A program made the position numbers and the translations under genes. The notes beneath the pieces were generated by a model, which did no database searches, was not told where the DNA came from, and worked only from the letters and a program-made list of their open reading frames with translations. Positions 22,370 through 34,844 of a stretch of DNA of 64,000 nt are shown here, in pieces (within the stretch, counting starts at the first letter, position 1; every line of letters starts with the position of its first letter). The stretch spans positions 476,737,159 through 476,801,158 of the forward strand of contig OX422221.1 of the NCBI GenBank assembly GCA_949130495.1. The letters are read 5' to 3'. Source of the stretch: Sambucus nigra. Lineage: Eukaryota; Streptophyta; Magnoliopsida; Dipsacales; Adoxaceae.

Positions 22370-25073
22370 TGTAATAACCCTCGCTTATGAGAACGTATTT
22401 TTATATTAATTACTAGGTGTGGTAATTAGATATAAGTTATGGGTTATGAATGGAGTGTTAATTAAATGAAGAAAAGTTAATATTCCCTATGAGTTTGCAT
22501 TTATACCATAACTATGGCTGAATAATGTTATGTTATGCTTATTAATATCATATGAATTTAATATGATATTTGGCTTAGTAATGAGACCGGAACTTAAATT
22601 GAGTTATAAAATGTCCAAATGATAATTTGGAGGCTGCAGTTGATTCTGGAACGTGCGAGATAGTCAAATAATGTGCCATATTGTATTTTGAGGTTTTGGG
22701 CACTTTTGACTGATTATACCTCAATTATGCTATTGCGTATTATTTTATCGCAATATTGATTTATTAAGTGGGATTTTGTCTTAAGCCACGACTTAGTCTT
22801 ACTAAGTCTTCTAATTTCCCTAATTTCTATTTCCTAAACCTAGAGAGAACTAGAGAGAGGAAGAGAAGGGTAGAAAGAAAGAAAAGAGATTGAAGATTGG
22901 AGAGGGATTCTTGCTCCTACACCAAGAAAATCTGCAATTGCTGAAGTGAGACAAGTTTCTTACTTGCTATTTTTGGTTTAAGATAATTTATTTGTTATGA
23001 TAATGGTATATTGATTATGGTTTAACTATTTTAGGGTTTTCTTATGATTTGTGGGTTTTGATCCATTCAAAAATGATAGGGATGATTGATGAGGTTTAAG
23101 GTGGTCAATAGTAGTATTGATGATATATTGGTGATGATAAAGGAGTTTGGGTTGAGGAGATTTGAGTTGGGGTAGAGATTGGAGTCCAAGACTCCATAGC
23201 CATTCTTGGCAAAATCGTAGGCCCGAATCGATTCGACCCTCTGGGCGAATCGATTCGCTTAGGTTCAGTGCCCAGGTCTAGTGAACCGAATCGATTCCGA
23301 CGGGACCAAATCGATTCGGCAGTTATGCAGAACCCAAATGTCCCTACCGAATCGATTCGGAAACTATGCAGAATCTCAGGTTTTCTGACCGAATCGATTC
23401 GTCCAGGGAGAATAGATTCCAAAACCCTGCACTTTTTCAATTTCTTGTCTTTTTCAATTTTAGACCTTTTCTTTAGGATTAGTAATTAGGGACCTTCTTA
23501 AATGAAGTAAACATAGGGTTTTAGAGGACTAGTTGATTTCGGTCGACTCCCTAGACTCGAAGGGGTTCATCTAGGGTTCTTTTAAGGGGAATTTAAAGTA
23601 ATGTCAAGCATTACTTCTTTCACATAGTTGTATAAACATCTAGGGGATCTTAGAGTCAAATTTTGAGACTTTAGGAGTCATTGTGAGCTAGGTTTGACTT
23701 GATGGTATATTATAAAGCCTAAAAGGAGGCTTTGGAAAATAACTTGGGAGTCTGACTTCTTATCAAGGATGTTATGACGATACGGAATACGTATAGTTCC
23801 GGATAACCTTAATGCATTTGAGAAAATATGAAATGGATAAAGTAAATGATAATTTACTAAATCATGAAATGGAAATTAATAAAATGGAGGATACACACCT
23901 CTCTAAATGCCATCTTAAGGGAAGTCCGTACGTGAGGTGAATCCCCCTGGCTAATGAATGCAGGGTGGATATAGTCCTAGGCCATATGAGCGCTTGTTTT
24001 GATATTTTCTGCGATGGGTAGGAGATTCTGGGTGTGGTCAGGCATATGGCCGCTTCCCGACGTTTGCGATAGGATCCCAGGTTGTCTTATGTTAGGCCCT
24101 GGAAGATGATGGTTATTTAGGGACGCGCACAGTGGGGAAACCCAGACGGGCGGTCTTAGAATCGTTATATTTATATTTATAACTATTCTATTATCGAGTT
24201 GGACTCGATGGAACATTAATGCCATAAAGAGCAAAGGATATGCCACAAAGAGCATACTATTGAGATAAGTGCCATAAAGAGCACATGGTAATAAACGCAT
24301 TCTTGATAAGGAATGGAAAGAAGATGGAATTGAAAATGGTGAAAAATGAAAAAGTCTTATAAGTACTTTTAATTCTTGTATAATTGGATTTCTTTTTAAT
24401 AATCATTTAACTGTCTTAGTTCTTTATATGATGTTACCATGCTCGAATACCATCCATAACATCCATGTGTACCTGTAGATTATTGTCATACCTGTCATTT
24501 ATCTAGTGATCATATAAAACCGACCTCTGACCAGTTCTTCGTTTTCTTGTTGTGTATATATCTTCTATATTCGTTCAGGTGTTCCACCGCAAGGTCGCCC
24601 GTAATGACTATCTTTTCTCTGAGTCTTTTGAGGAGCCGTGACATTTTGCGGGAATCACGGGATATTTTGTGTAGACGCCCCTATTATTGTTTTCTAGCTA
24701 AGATCAGTCTTTATTCGGGCGTGTGGCCCAAATGGTTGTAATTGTATAATTAATGTATTATGTAACACGTGAACTTATTGCAGATTGTATGGATGGTATT
24801 GGCCGATGCTTCATTCGGTCCTTTTCTTATCTATTTGATTACACGTATATGTTTGTGGGAGTTTCCATCCTCTTTACCTAATATGGGCTGTTGAAAGTGT
24901 TTTCTTTAAATTACAAACAAAAATTTTTGATAACCCGTTTTCTGGAGTATTGTGTGGTTATTCCTGATACTCTGTATGATTATTGTGATGCTGAGAATGG
25001 TATTTATCTATGATTCCTGTTTCATCGGGGTTTAGGGCTAGCCACCCTTTATTTCAGATAGCGGGTTGTCACA
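22370..25073 (+). mobile_element. 3' LTR of element A
   Basis: 2704 bp, TGTAATAACCCTCG to GGGTTGTCACA, followed by TSD CTTAT. It differs from the 5' LTR by scattered substitutions and small indels, including palindrome units. Confidence 0.95.
23223..23420. repeat. Palindrome cluster in 3' LTR of A
   Basis: AATCGATT cores start at 23226, 23248, 23289, 23309, 23350 and 23392, plus a degenerate AATAGATT at 23411. The unit at 23248 has no partner in the 5' LTR, and the 5' LTR unit at 15805 has none here. Confidence 0.93.
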
Positions 25074-26600
25074 CTTATAAATGTTGAATGTTATTGATGT
25101 AGGAAGTTAGGACACATGGCTAGTGACTATAGAGTTAATTTAAACAAAATTCACAAACATAATATGGCTCATCTATGCAAGACTTGGGACGCTCAAGTGA
25201 ATTAGAAAGTGATGAACCTGAGTCATCTAACACTTATGACCCTTGTATGTCATTCTTTGCTAAAATCATATACACTAATGATAATGAACCTAATCATGCT
25301 ATGTTAAACGATTTTATTCCTACTGATTTGTCTACTTTGTTTCTTGAGATTGATGATAATGCTTCAAACGATGTGTGTGTGAGTAAAAGGGAACGCTCTA
25401 TTATTGATGTCAATGGGTGTGTGATTCATAAAAATGAACCGCTAGGGGACACTGCACAGTGCAAACTTAGTGACTCTGACAATGAAGACCTTACTGGCAT
25501 TCACACACTGTACACAAAGACTCTCAAGAAAAGCACTAGACTTGAAAAGATTATCAAAGATCTTACCCAGAAGATAGAGACGCTAAGTCACATGATAAAA
25601 TAGAATGTTGAAGAGTACACTTCTCAATGTCTTACTCATGAGAATGAAAGAATTTTTTTTGAATAAAAACTGAAAGAATTGTCTGACTCAAAAAAAATTC
25701 TGGAAAAGAAATACAAATGAACGTTGTTAGAATTGGAACAAACAAAAGAAAAGACATCAACAATCTTCAAAACGTTTTTAAATTTAAAAGTAACTCTAAA
25801 TGTTTTGAAGACAGTGGTGCTAAAAGTAATACCAATTATGATGACAAAACTGGAATAAGCTTTTTCCCCAATAATTCCAAGCAAACAAAAACTTTTTAAC
25901 CTATCAAGTTTGTCTATGGTGGCAAAAGACCTCTTGAAACTTATCCAGATTTTAAAAATTATAAAATGGTTTTGACTCAAAACAAATAAAATTATATATT
26001 GGTGAATAAAGTAACTTTAAGAATAATGTTGAACATAAGGATAAATACATCTGCCCCCCTATTTGACAAGTTGATATGTCATTTCATCCTATGCCACCTA
26101 GGAACAAGACTAGAACTCAAAACCTTGACAAGCGTTGGAATAATAATTTTCCTAAGGTTATGAGTTCTATGTGCCATCTTTACATCTCCAATTTTGATGT
26201 CTATGGACATTCCCTAGATGGTTACTAAACGTCTATGTAATCCAGTATATAACTCTCTTGTTTACCATAATTTCAACTATTCTAGGAGACGCCAAAACAC
26301 CTATGTCCTTCCTAGACATCCAAACAAGATTTCTAACTATCGAAATAGAAAGAGAAGGACTAATACTAAAAGACCATCAACAAGAAGGAATCTTATATTC
26401 TTTTCTAAAAAAATTGCTCAAACTGTCTATAATACTCATAAACCTATGCAAAGATCTTTGAAAGAAAAGACAAAAGCTCGCAAGTTTTATCAAATACGAG
26501 ATAATAAGCGCAAATTGAAATCTATAGCAATTTGGATCAGAAAAGATGATCTACTACCCCAGTTGAAATGCAACATTATGATCAGTGCTTTTAAAGCTGA
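25074..26600 (+). pseudogene. Copia gag C-terminal part, broken
   Basis: Continues the frame from 14825 with a CCHC-type knuckle (INVECY, stop, CRKLGHMASDY) whose last Cys is Tyr. The open frame at 25175-25602 is acidic and ends in a Leu/Lys heptad-like stretch (LEKIIKDLTQKIETLSHMIK). 25604-25980 continues as a Lys/Glu-rich coiled coil with stops. 25980-26600 is decayed. The long coiled coil fits large Copia gag proteins. Confidence 0.68.
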
Positions 26601-27960
26601 ACACACGGCATCTGGATGGTATTTAAACTCTGGATGTTTTAAACATATGATCGGGGATGATTTCAAACTTTCAATCAAAAATAACTTCTAAGGAGGAAAG
26701 TCTTTTTTGGAGATGGTGTATCAATCCAAATCATTGGTAAAGGAACACTCCATAAAGAAGGATTACAAATTCTTGAGGATGTTCTCTTGGTAAAAGGTCT
26801 TAAAGCTAATTTACTAAGTATATCACACTTTTGTTACTCCAGCCATACTGTCACCTTTTCAAAGAACAATTACAAAATTTTAAATGTAAAAGGTGATTGC
26901 ATTATTACAGGACTCTGTACTCTAGATAACTATTTCACTGTCAATCCGAGTACAGAGGTTTGTAACATTTCCAGAATGGATGACAATGAGATATGGCATA
27001 ATAGGTTAGGCAACATTAATTTTGACCGTCTTAGCAAATTGTGCTCCCCAGAGATAATTAGAGGTCTTCCTAAGATCAAACCAATTTCAAACATCATATG
27101 TGGTCCCTATCAAGAAGGAAAAATTATAAAGGCTCCCCACAAGAAAGTTAAATAAGTTTTATCCACTAAACCTCTAGAACTCATCCATATGGACCTAATG
27201 GGTCCTTCTCGTACTGTTAATCTTTGTGGAAATAGTTACATTATTGTTATGGTTGATGACTTCACTCGATTTACATGGGTTTCTTTTTTAAACACAAGTC
27301 AGAAACTTTCAGCAAGTTTTTGAAAATCTTAGTTCATATAATAAATGAAAAGTATTCCCATAGAGATAGAATTTGTAGTGTGATAGAGGAGGAGAATTTA
27401 TAGATTCAGGTGTCATCGAATATTGTGACTATAATGGTTATAAAAATGAATTTGGTGCCCCTAAGACACCTCAACAAAATGGAATTGCTGAGCGTAAAAA
27501 TCGTACTCTTCAAGAAATGTCCTGTGTAATGATCCATGCGAAGAACCTACCTAAATATTTCTAGGAAGAATCCATTCGAATAGTCTGTTATATAATCAAT
27601 TGAGTTTACTTAAGGAAAAATACAAAACAAACATCCTATGAGTTGTGGTATGGGAAGAAACCTAACCTAAAATACTTTAGAACCTTTGGTAGCACATGCT
27701 ATGTCAGTAAGTACAGAGAACATCCGTCTAAATTCGAAACTAGAGGAGACAAAGTGATTTTCTCAAGATATGCTCAAAATAGTAGAGCATACTATGTCTA
27801 CAATCTTCGTAACAAAACCATGATGGGATCTATTAATGTTGTTGTAAGTGACACTAATGTAGAAAGTAAGATCAAAGAACCATCTATAGTAGAAGAATTC
27901 GAAAACATTTTAAATTATGATTCTTGAGAGATAGATGATTCCTTATCAACTGAGGCACCT
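26600..27960 (+). pseudogene. Copia protease and integrase, broken
   Basis: The protease site at about 26617-26660 reads WYLNSGCFKHMIGD, where Copia proteases have D-S-G, so the catalytic Asp is now Asn. Integrase has IWHNRLGNINFDRL with RGLPKIKPISNI and a degraded HHCC motif (ICGPYQEGK), followed by ELIHMDLMGPSR and a YIIVMVDDFTRFTWV core in frame pieces to 27960. Stops include TAG at about 27561 and TGA at about 27601. It inserted the cDNA into the genome when intact. Confidence 0.82.
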
Positions 27961-29605
27961 GAAGTTCGTAGCTGGTCTACCAAAGATCATTCTTTAGATA
28001 GTGTTGTTGGTAATCTTACTAAGCCAGTTTGTACAAGATCCCAACTACGTACCCTTGCTCATTATGCATGCTTTGTTTCTCTTAAAGAACCAAAGAATGT
28101 TAATGAAGCACTAAATGACCCATTGTGGATAAGTGCTATGTAGGAGGAACCTCTTCAATTTGTCATACATGATGTATGGTATTGTGTACCCGGCCTGAAA
28201 ATAAAAGGGTTATCGAAACACGTTGGATTTTTAAAAATAAAATAAATGAATCTGGGATAATTATTTGGAATAAAGCTAGATTAGTTGCCCAGGTCTACTC
28301 TCTGATTGAAGGAATAGACTTCTAGGAAACTTTTGCACTTGTCACTCGTCTCGAGTCTGTTCCCTTAGTTTTTGTAATAGCTTGTCATTTGCATTTCACA
28401 ATATATCAAATGGATGTTAAATGTTCTTTCCTTAATGGCATCTTGATTGAGGATACCTACATTTAACAACCCATAGGGTTCATTGACCCTCATCATCAAA
28501 ATTACGTCTGCCGGAATAAGAAAGCTCTTTATGGGTTAAAACAAGCTCCTAGAGATTGGTACGAACGTTTATCTACCTTCCTTCTAAACAATGGTTTTAA
28601 ACAAGGAGGAAATAATCAAACTCTTTTTGTCAAATATTTTGACAGAAAAACTACCATAACCCAAGTATACGTAGACGATATCATTTTTGAATCTACCTCC
28701 CCTACAGATGTCAAAACATTTTCTGACATTATGCATCAGGAATTCCATATGCCACTTATCGCGGAGTTACAATTCTTCTTAGGACTCCAAGTTAAGCAAA
28801 ATTTAAATGGCTTATTTATATTCCAATCCAAATTAGCTTTAGATATTGTCAAGAAATTTGGCCTAGAAACAGCAAAAGAAGCTAGGACTCCTATAAGTAC
28901 TTTTGCTAAAATTTCTAAGGATTATAATGGTACATCCATCGGCATAACCTTGTACCATAGTATGATAGGAAGCTTACTTGACCTTACTGCCTCCCGTCCT
29001 GATATCATGTACTATGTCAGCGTGTGTGCCCGATATCAAAATAATCCTAAAGAGATTCATCTATTATACGTTAAAAGAATTATCAAATACATTAAAGGCA
29101 TTCTAAACTTAAGACTTTAGTACAATAAAAACACTTCTAGTACTATAGTAGGATACATTGATGCTGATTGGGCTGGGTGTTCCGATGATAGTACGAGTAC
29201 TTCAGGAGCATGTTACTACATTGGTAACAATTTGGTAGGATGGAGTAGTAAGAAACAACACTTCACTTCCTTGTCTACTATCGAATACGAATATATTGCA
29301 GTAGGAAGTTTCTATGCTCAATTACTTTGGCTAAAAAAAATGCTGAAAGATTTCGGTATAACTGAAGATAATTTACATCTCTATTGTGACAATCAAAGCA
29401 CGATAAATATTTCTAAAAATCCAGTTCAGCACTCTCGTACCAAACGTATTAAAATCAGATATCATTTCGTATGCGAGTTAGTTGAATCTAAGGAGTTAGA
29501 AATTAATTACCAACCTACTGAATTATAATTAGCTGACGTATTTACTAAACCATTAGATTATCTTTGATTTGAATCTTTGCACAAATCTATTGGTATGGTT
29601 ATGGC
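27961..29605 (+). pseudogene. Copia reverse transcriptase and RNase H, broken
   Basis: RT pieces include KALYGLKQAPRDWYERL and QVYVDDIIFESTS with an intact YVDD box, then EFHMPLIAELQFFLGLQV. RNase H shows DADWAGCSDDSTSTSGACYY, VGWSSKKQHFTSLSTIEYEY, LYCDNQSTINISKNP and HSRTKRIKIRYHF, ending near DVFTKPLDYL. In-frame stops lie at about 28141, 28324, 28465, 29118 and 29526, with at least one frameshift near 28200-28330. The domain order is typical Copia. Confidence 0.86.
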
Positions 29606-29932
29606 AGAATAATGATTTATTATTTCATACTTGTTTTCTTTGCCTTTTGTCCGTTTGAGACAAAATTGGGGAGAAATTTGAGTCTACTGGATAGTCTTGC
29701 TGTATTCTCAACTAAAAATCTTGATCTTAGTTATCTCATTTTCAGGAATCAGTACCTTCTTTTACATCATAATTTTTAAAGGGTATTGTTCTGTAATTAG
29801 TTGAGTTGTGTAATCTTCCTTTTCTAGGATATTGGGTATATAGAATTTCTGTATAGGAATATGTCTTTCTTATTTTTTTTTATATCCCTACGAGTCCTCG
29901 ATGACTCAAAGGATATTTTGTCTGATATTTAC
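29606..29932 (+). other. Copia tail between RNase H and PPT
   Basis: AT-rich, non-coding, no ORF. It contains an internal TTGGGGAGAAATTTGAG purine-rich stretch at about 29668 that may be a second or decayed PPT. Confidence 0.5.
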
Positions 29933-29943
29933 AAAAGGGGAGA
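29933..29943 (+). other. Polypurine tract of Copia element
   Basis: AAAAGGGGAGA directly before the LTR start TGAAGCACCC. Confidence 0.75.
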
Positions 29944-29944
29944 T

Positions 29945-31922
29945 TGAAGCACCCTATATCTTTTACTCTCTTGAGTCTATATTATATAGGTGATCATCTA
30001 GTTTGGAAATAGTGACAACATTGAGTCATATCCTTGTTGACCAAAAAGCCTTCAGACTCTTCTTTTGCATTCCTCAAATTATTCCTAAAGGTAGAATACC
30101 AACACCTCACCTAGGATTGAACTCATGTGTTTCATTCTTCATAATATGGGTGCGTATGAGTTAAATCCCATTAAAATAATTTTTTCATAATTTTTGGGAT
30201 ATTTTGAATAATTTCTAAGATTTTTTAAACAATTTTTTAAAACATTAAAATTGGTTTTTACAAAAGTTGTGGGCTATTTTGTAATTAGTAAAAGTTGCTA
30301 AAATTTATCTTGGGTATAATTCGAAAGCACTAGATAATATTATGGGTAAAATTTGTATTTCTAAAAGACTAGAAATACACGTTTTTTAAGTCATCTCAGC
30401 CTTACACGTGTTGGTATTATAATGGTTAGATTTGTGTTTCTTTACACTTACATACCTGAGAATGATTGAGAACCCTTGGATCATTTTAATCTATGGACGC
30501 ATGCGTTCTTACTTGCTCCATGTGTTAACAATTTAAACCAATCATAGCATTTATAAATATGGTGCATTAGTAGCCATTAGGTTTCCTTCGATCAAATCTT
30601 GATTGTCCATTTACCCGAGACTTTCCAGATCCTTCTCTTCCTTGTTTAAAAGGAGACTTCGTCCTTTCATTTCCAACTTTTTTCACCTCAACTTTGAGAG
30701 GAAAAAAAAGAGAAGATAGAGAGAGAGAAAAGAAAAGGAGAGAGAAATCAAAAACCATAACCTAACTCCGACCAAATATCACCTGAAAATAGTTCTAAGC
30801 GTTGAGTTAGTTCTAAGATCTGAGAAGATCCATCCTCTCTTGTTTTTAATCTATTGTTTAACCAAGCCACGTTTTCCAAATATAATTTTCTTTCGTAGAA
30901 ATCTGAGATTTGTGAGTCTGTGATACACTTCATGTTTTATCTCACTGGTTCTGATTTCTTCTTTCGAGAAATCTCAATTTTATTGGTGGTTTTAAACTGT
31001 CGTGTTTCTTTCAAACACTAAACCAACAAAATAATTTCTGATTTCAATTTTTGAGATTACTTGGACTTAGATCTTGTTAAGATCTTGATTGGGGATTTTC
31101 ACTTTCAATTATTTCACATTTTGTGAAATATTTATAAATATTTTCGAATAACGAAAGTGTTTAGGATCTTGGCTATTTTACATGGAAAGATTCCCTCTTG
31201 ATCTGTGGATAAATTGAAAGGTCCAAATTCTGAGTTTTGATCAAACTGATTTTAGAAATCTTCATTGCATTTTAGAATCTGTTTGTAATTTAATACTTAT
31301 TTGGTCTATAATAAGTGTGTGTGGGTTGCATGCATGTGATTTAGAGCACATCACCACTTACACTTTCACACTACAACACTAAAAGATGTTGGTAGAGAGA
31401 TTCTGAACATTTGAGTCGAGGTAAAGCTAAAAGGAGTGTTGTAAAGAAAAAAGGAGTGGATTTACAAAGCTGAGAGAACATCAAAAACATCATAGCCTTG
31501 GGAGAAGTCAGAAAATGCCAGAGGAGTTGGTATAATTTTTTAACTTAGATTAGGGTTGATTGTGTTTCTTGATTATTAAATAGTTTCTAACCTATTACTC
31601 TATTTAAGTGTATTTTTACTTTTGAGGTGTAGAGACCTCCGTGGATGTTTCCATAATTGGGTGGGGGTTTAGCACATTGAAAATTGTATTTGCATGCTTC
31701 CTCTTCCTCTCATCCCTTTCTTGAGACTGTGTTGATTTAATTTCTTTATAAGTTTTGATTTTCAAAACTGGTAAATCTATACCTTAAATAACCCGTTCAT
31801 ACTGTTTCAAACACATCTTATGTTAAGAAATTTATGTTGACTAAAGAGTTTCTTCGACAAACTATTTGGAGCCATTTAGATAGTTTAATCTTGAATTAAA
31901 TTACTTAAGTGGTAATTTTTCA
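29945..31922 (+). mobile_element. 3' LTR of Copia element (about 1.98 kb)
   Basis: Starts TGAAGCACCCTATATC after the PPT. The right border is placed at TTTTTCA (31922) because Tat coding sequence of T2 resumes at 31923. No partner LTR is in the window, so the ends rest on the PPT and on the resumed T2 frame. ORFs inside are chance. Confidence 0.7.
30552..30559 (+). promoter_or_regulatory. Predicted TATA box in Copia LTR
   Basis: TATAAATA about 600 bases into the LTR, followed about 30 bases later by CATTAGGTTTCC, a plausible start region. Based on sequence pattern only. Confidence 0.45.
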
Positions 31923-34600
31923 TATCTTCGTGAATCTAAGCAAAAATTATGTATCTCTTCCTCAACAATTTAGCCAACTCTTATTTGATCTCTTTCATCG
32001 AGGCCTTTTCGATCTGGATAGATTTTTCGTTCTCGTCCTCATTGAGGATGGTGGATTTTACCCCATTGGCTTCCTTACCCTTTTTTCATCTTAGTCTTAT
32101 GTCTGGGGTCGAGGGTGTCTATATTATAGGTTGTTGTGACCCTCTTATGTGCTTCTTTTTCTTTAGTCAAATTGAAGTAGCATTCACATTCTTGGACCTG
32201 GTCACCCTGTACTTCCCCTACCCCGTAAGGAGTCGGGAATTTTAACATTGGGTGAATAGTAGAGGGAACAACCTCAAACTCTTTGATCTTCTCTGTGAAG
32301 CATTTAGGCCACGTCTCCCCTATACTAACATCCATCTAAAAAATACCAAGGGGTGGACTTTTTCTCCACTGAAGCCAATTAGTGGTTGATGATATGGGAC
32401 GAGCCTCTTTTTTGTTTAATACTAAGCCTTCAAAACACTCCCAAAACATTACGTTAGTCGAACTACCCCCGTCGACCAGTATCCTAGGGACATCGTACCC
32501 ATGTACCCTAGTGGTGATTTTTAGAGAGTCATCATGTGGATCTAGGTACCCTTGAATTCCTGTATTGTAAAGATGATCACTAACATGTTCATTTTAATAT
32601 TCTTTCTCCTCCCAAGCTTTGAATAAAAAACTGCCGAATTAACTACCTCCGGCTTGGGAAGAGCTTTGGCTTCTACAACATGAGAGTTTCGATCGTCTAT
32701 CTCTTTACCACCATTGACTAAACCGCCACATATCATCTTCACACCAAGAGAAATGTAATGCAGTCAGCCCTTAGGGATCAATTTTATCCGGTGGGAGGTC
32801 AGGGTTAGCCTCCTCCTCATCATCTGATGTTTCATCATCCTTTTTCACTGGATCATCGGGTTTAGACCTATCGTCTCCTCTTCCTGGTGTCATCTCAGCA
32901 ACCCTTTGCAATATTTTTTTCCATAGACTTTCTCAGTTTTCCTTGCTTCAGGATTTTCTCTATCTCATCTTTCAAAGAGAAGCATCTATCAGTGATATGT
33001 CCATGGTCTTGGTGGAATTCAAACCATTTAATTTTATCCCTTTTGTGAGGAGTGGCTTTGAATTTCTCCAGGCATCTCAAGGAACTATCATTCTTGATTT
33101 CATTAAGAATAATTTTTTGTGTGGCGATTAATGGGGTGCAGTTATTGAACTTATCGTCTGCCGACCTTTTCTTCTCTCCTTTGCCTTTGAATTTTTGGGA
33201 CTTGCTCCCACTAGCTCCCTTTTCATCTTCTCCTTTCGTCCCTATAGCCTCCTTGACATTCATGACTCTCTTGGCCGTATCTAAGAGATTTGTCATGGAC
33301 TTTGGTCCCTATAGCCACCTCGACGTTCATGACTCTCCTTTGGTCCCTATAGTTTCCACACGAGCTTTCCTTTTTGCAATCCTCCCATTAGAGCAGTCAT
33401 TGCGATACTCTCATCATAGTCTTCCACTTCCAATTTCTCCTTGTTGAAGCGGGCTATATAGTCCCGTAGAGATTCAATCTTTCCTTACTTTGTGTACAAC
33501 AAATGAGTGGTTTTCTTTCTTGTCTTAAACCCAAAATAGAAGTTATATATGAACCTCTTTGCAAGTTGCTTGAATTTTTCAATCGAATTCCTTGGGAGAG
33601 AAGTATACCAGATATGAGCAACACGTGTCAGAGTGCTTAAGAATGATCTACATCTCATCTCGTCCTAGACCGAGAAGATGTCTTTAGCAGATTAATACAT
33701 TTCCACATTGTGGAATGGATTAGTACTCCCATCATATCTCGGTGTCACCACTGGCGTCTTAAACTTAACCGAGGTAGGATAGTTCACAATACGGGTAATA
33801 AATGACGACCCATATATATAACCCCTTTGTAGAGGGTCTCAACTCTTCATAAAATCTCCAATTTTGTCTTCTAGTCTATGGATAGAGTTATTCTGTGGTT
33901 TGTTAGAAGTAGTAATTAGGGCATTATCTCTCTCGGCCAGAGCTTCACTATTATCGGCCCTTCCTTCTTGGCCTGACACTAGGTGGGTTCTCAACTAACC
34001 ATTCTATGATGGATATTAACTTCACGTTGCTCCTTATCTCGATCGTGGGAGGTTCGTCTATCAGAACACCCTCCATTTTTTTTGGACCGTTCCCTACTGC
34101 GAGACCTGGACAATCAAATCTTGAAGATCACCAATGGGGCTGAGCCTGTCAAAAGTGAACCCCTATTAAGTCTATCAAACACTGAAGGATGACATCGTCC
34201 TTCTTGGATCGTCCTTGTAGTGTTTACTCCATTAGCTTTCATTGGATGCAGAGTATCTGCAAAATTTTCATATAGTTCCCAACACTCGATGTCATCATCA
34301 AACTTATTATGTTCATATTCTTAAGCTTGCCTCCCTAGGCGTAGATGCCTAGGGTCAGCAACATCTAATTGCCTTTGTTACGGAGGTGCATCCTTCTGTG
34401 GGGCAAGTGATGGCCCCCTATAGGTTAATGTACACCCTCCCTAGCGTTTGGAGTTATCATCTCCGTCATCCTGCTAGTGGACCAGGACAAGAAATTCTGG
34501 CTGAAGGTATCCAGTTTCTCCTGTATCCTCACTTGACTGGCGAACAATGAGCATAATGCTATTACGATGTCTTCCATCTCAGATTGTGGCGGTGCTTGGA
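31923..34600 (-). pseudogene. T2 gag-protease, broken
   Basis: Read leftward: the gag N-terminal end near 34590-34450 is coding-like (MEDIVIALCSLFASQV). The capsid part at 33450-34000 is heavily decayed. The gag C-terminal part at 32895-33296 has WFEFHQDHGHITDRCFSLKDEIEKIL, a well-known Tat gag end. The protease area at 32400-32742 is decayed. 32075-32335 has LKFPTPYGVGEVQGDQVQ and CYFNLTKEK, the conserved stretch after protease, followed by LAKLLRKRYIIFA up to the Copia border. There are many stops and at least three frame changes. Confidence 0.75.
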
Positions 34601-34825
34601 TGGAACTAGGGCCACCTCCTGGTGGGATACTTAATGCTATGAAATCTGGTGAAATGGAAGAACAAGAGGTGTATTGGAAGAGATGAACAAGGTGTAAGAA
34701 AGCTTAAACTCAAACCAGAAATCTTTCAATGGTGGTTCAAGCCCATCTAGGTCTAAGTTTGGACCACCAGAGAATCCGATGAAGATTAAATTGTAAGTGA
34801 AAGTAAGAAGATGATGATCTCACTT

Positions 34826-34842
34826 CCCACATACAACGCCAA
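34826..34842 (-). other. Primer binding site of T2
   Basis: The minus strand reads TGGCGTTGTATGTGGGA between gag and LTR. It starts with TGG as expected for pairing with a tRNA CCA end. The tRNA is not identified. It differs from the PBS of T1. Confidence 0.55.
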
Positions 34843-34844
34843 AA

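Larger units (their letters stand above)
14826..25073 (+). mobile_element. Tekay-like Gypsy chromovirus A, full length, TSD CTTAT
   Basis: A 10,248-bp element with two LTRs (14826-17542 and 22370-25073), PBS, gag-pol, PPT and perfect 5-bp TSDs (14821-14825 and 25074-25078). The first about 395 bases of the two LTRs differ at 15 sites (near 4%), so it is clearly older than B. The coding region has eight in-frame stops and one frameshift, so it cannot make its own proteins. Confidence 0.95.
14753..31922 (+). mobile_element. Decayed Ty1/Copia element, interrupted by T1 and A
   Basis: Plus-strand order gag (14753-14825, then from 25074), protease, integrase, RT, RNase H, long tail, PPT and 3' LTR. 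Having integrase before RT makes it Copia. The tail of about 330 bases between RNase H and the PPT, and the long gag coiled coil, suggest the SIRE/Maximus group, but this is a judgement by eye. The 5' LTR and gag N-terminus lie left of T1, outside the window. Its right end interrupts T2 at a codon of the linker before RT, so it entered T2. Confidence 0.82.

Noticed and set aside
30567..30933. Minus-strand ORFs in the Copia 3' LTR
   Set aside because: Short, low-complexity Ser/Phe/Leu-rich or unmatched, and inside the LTR leader region.
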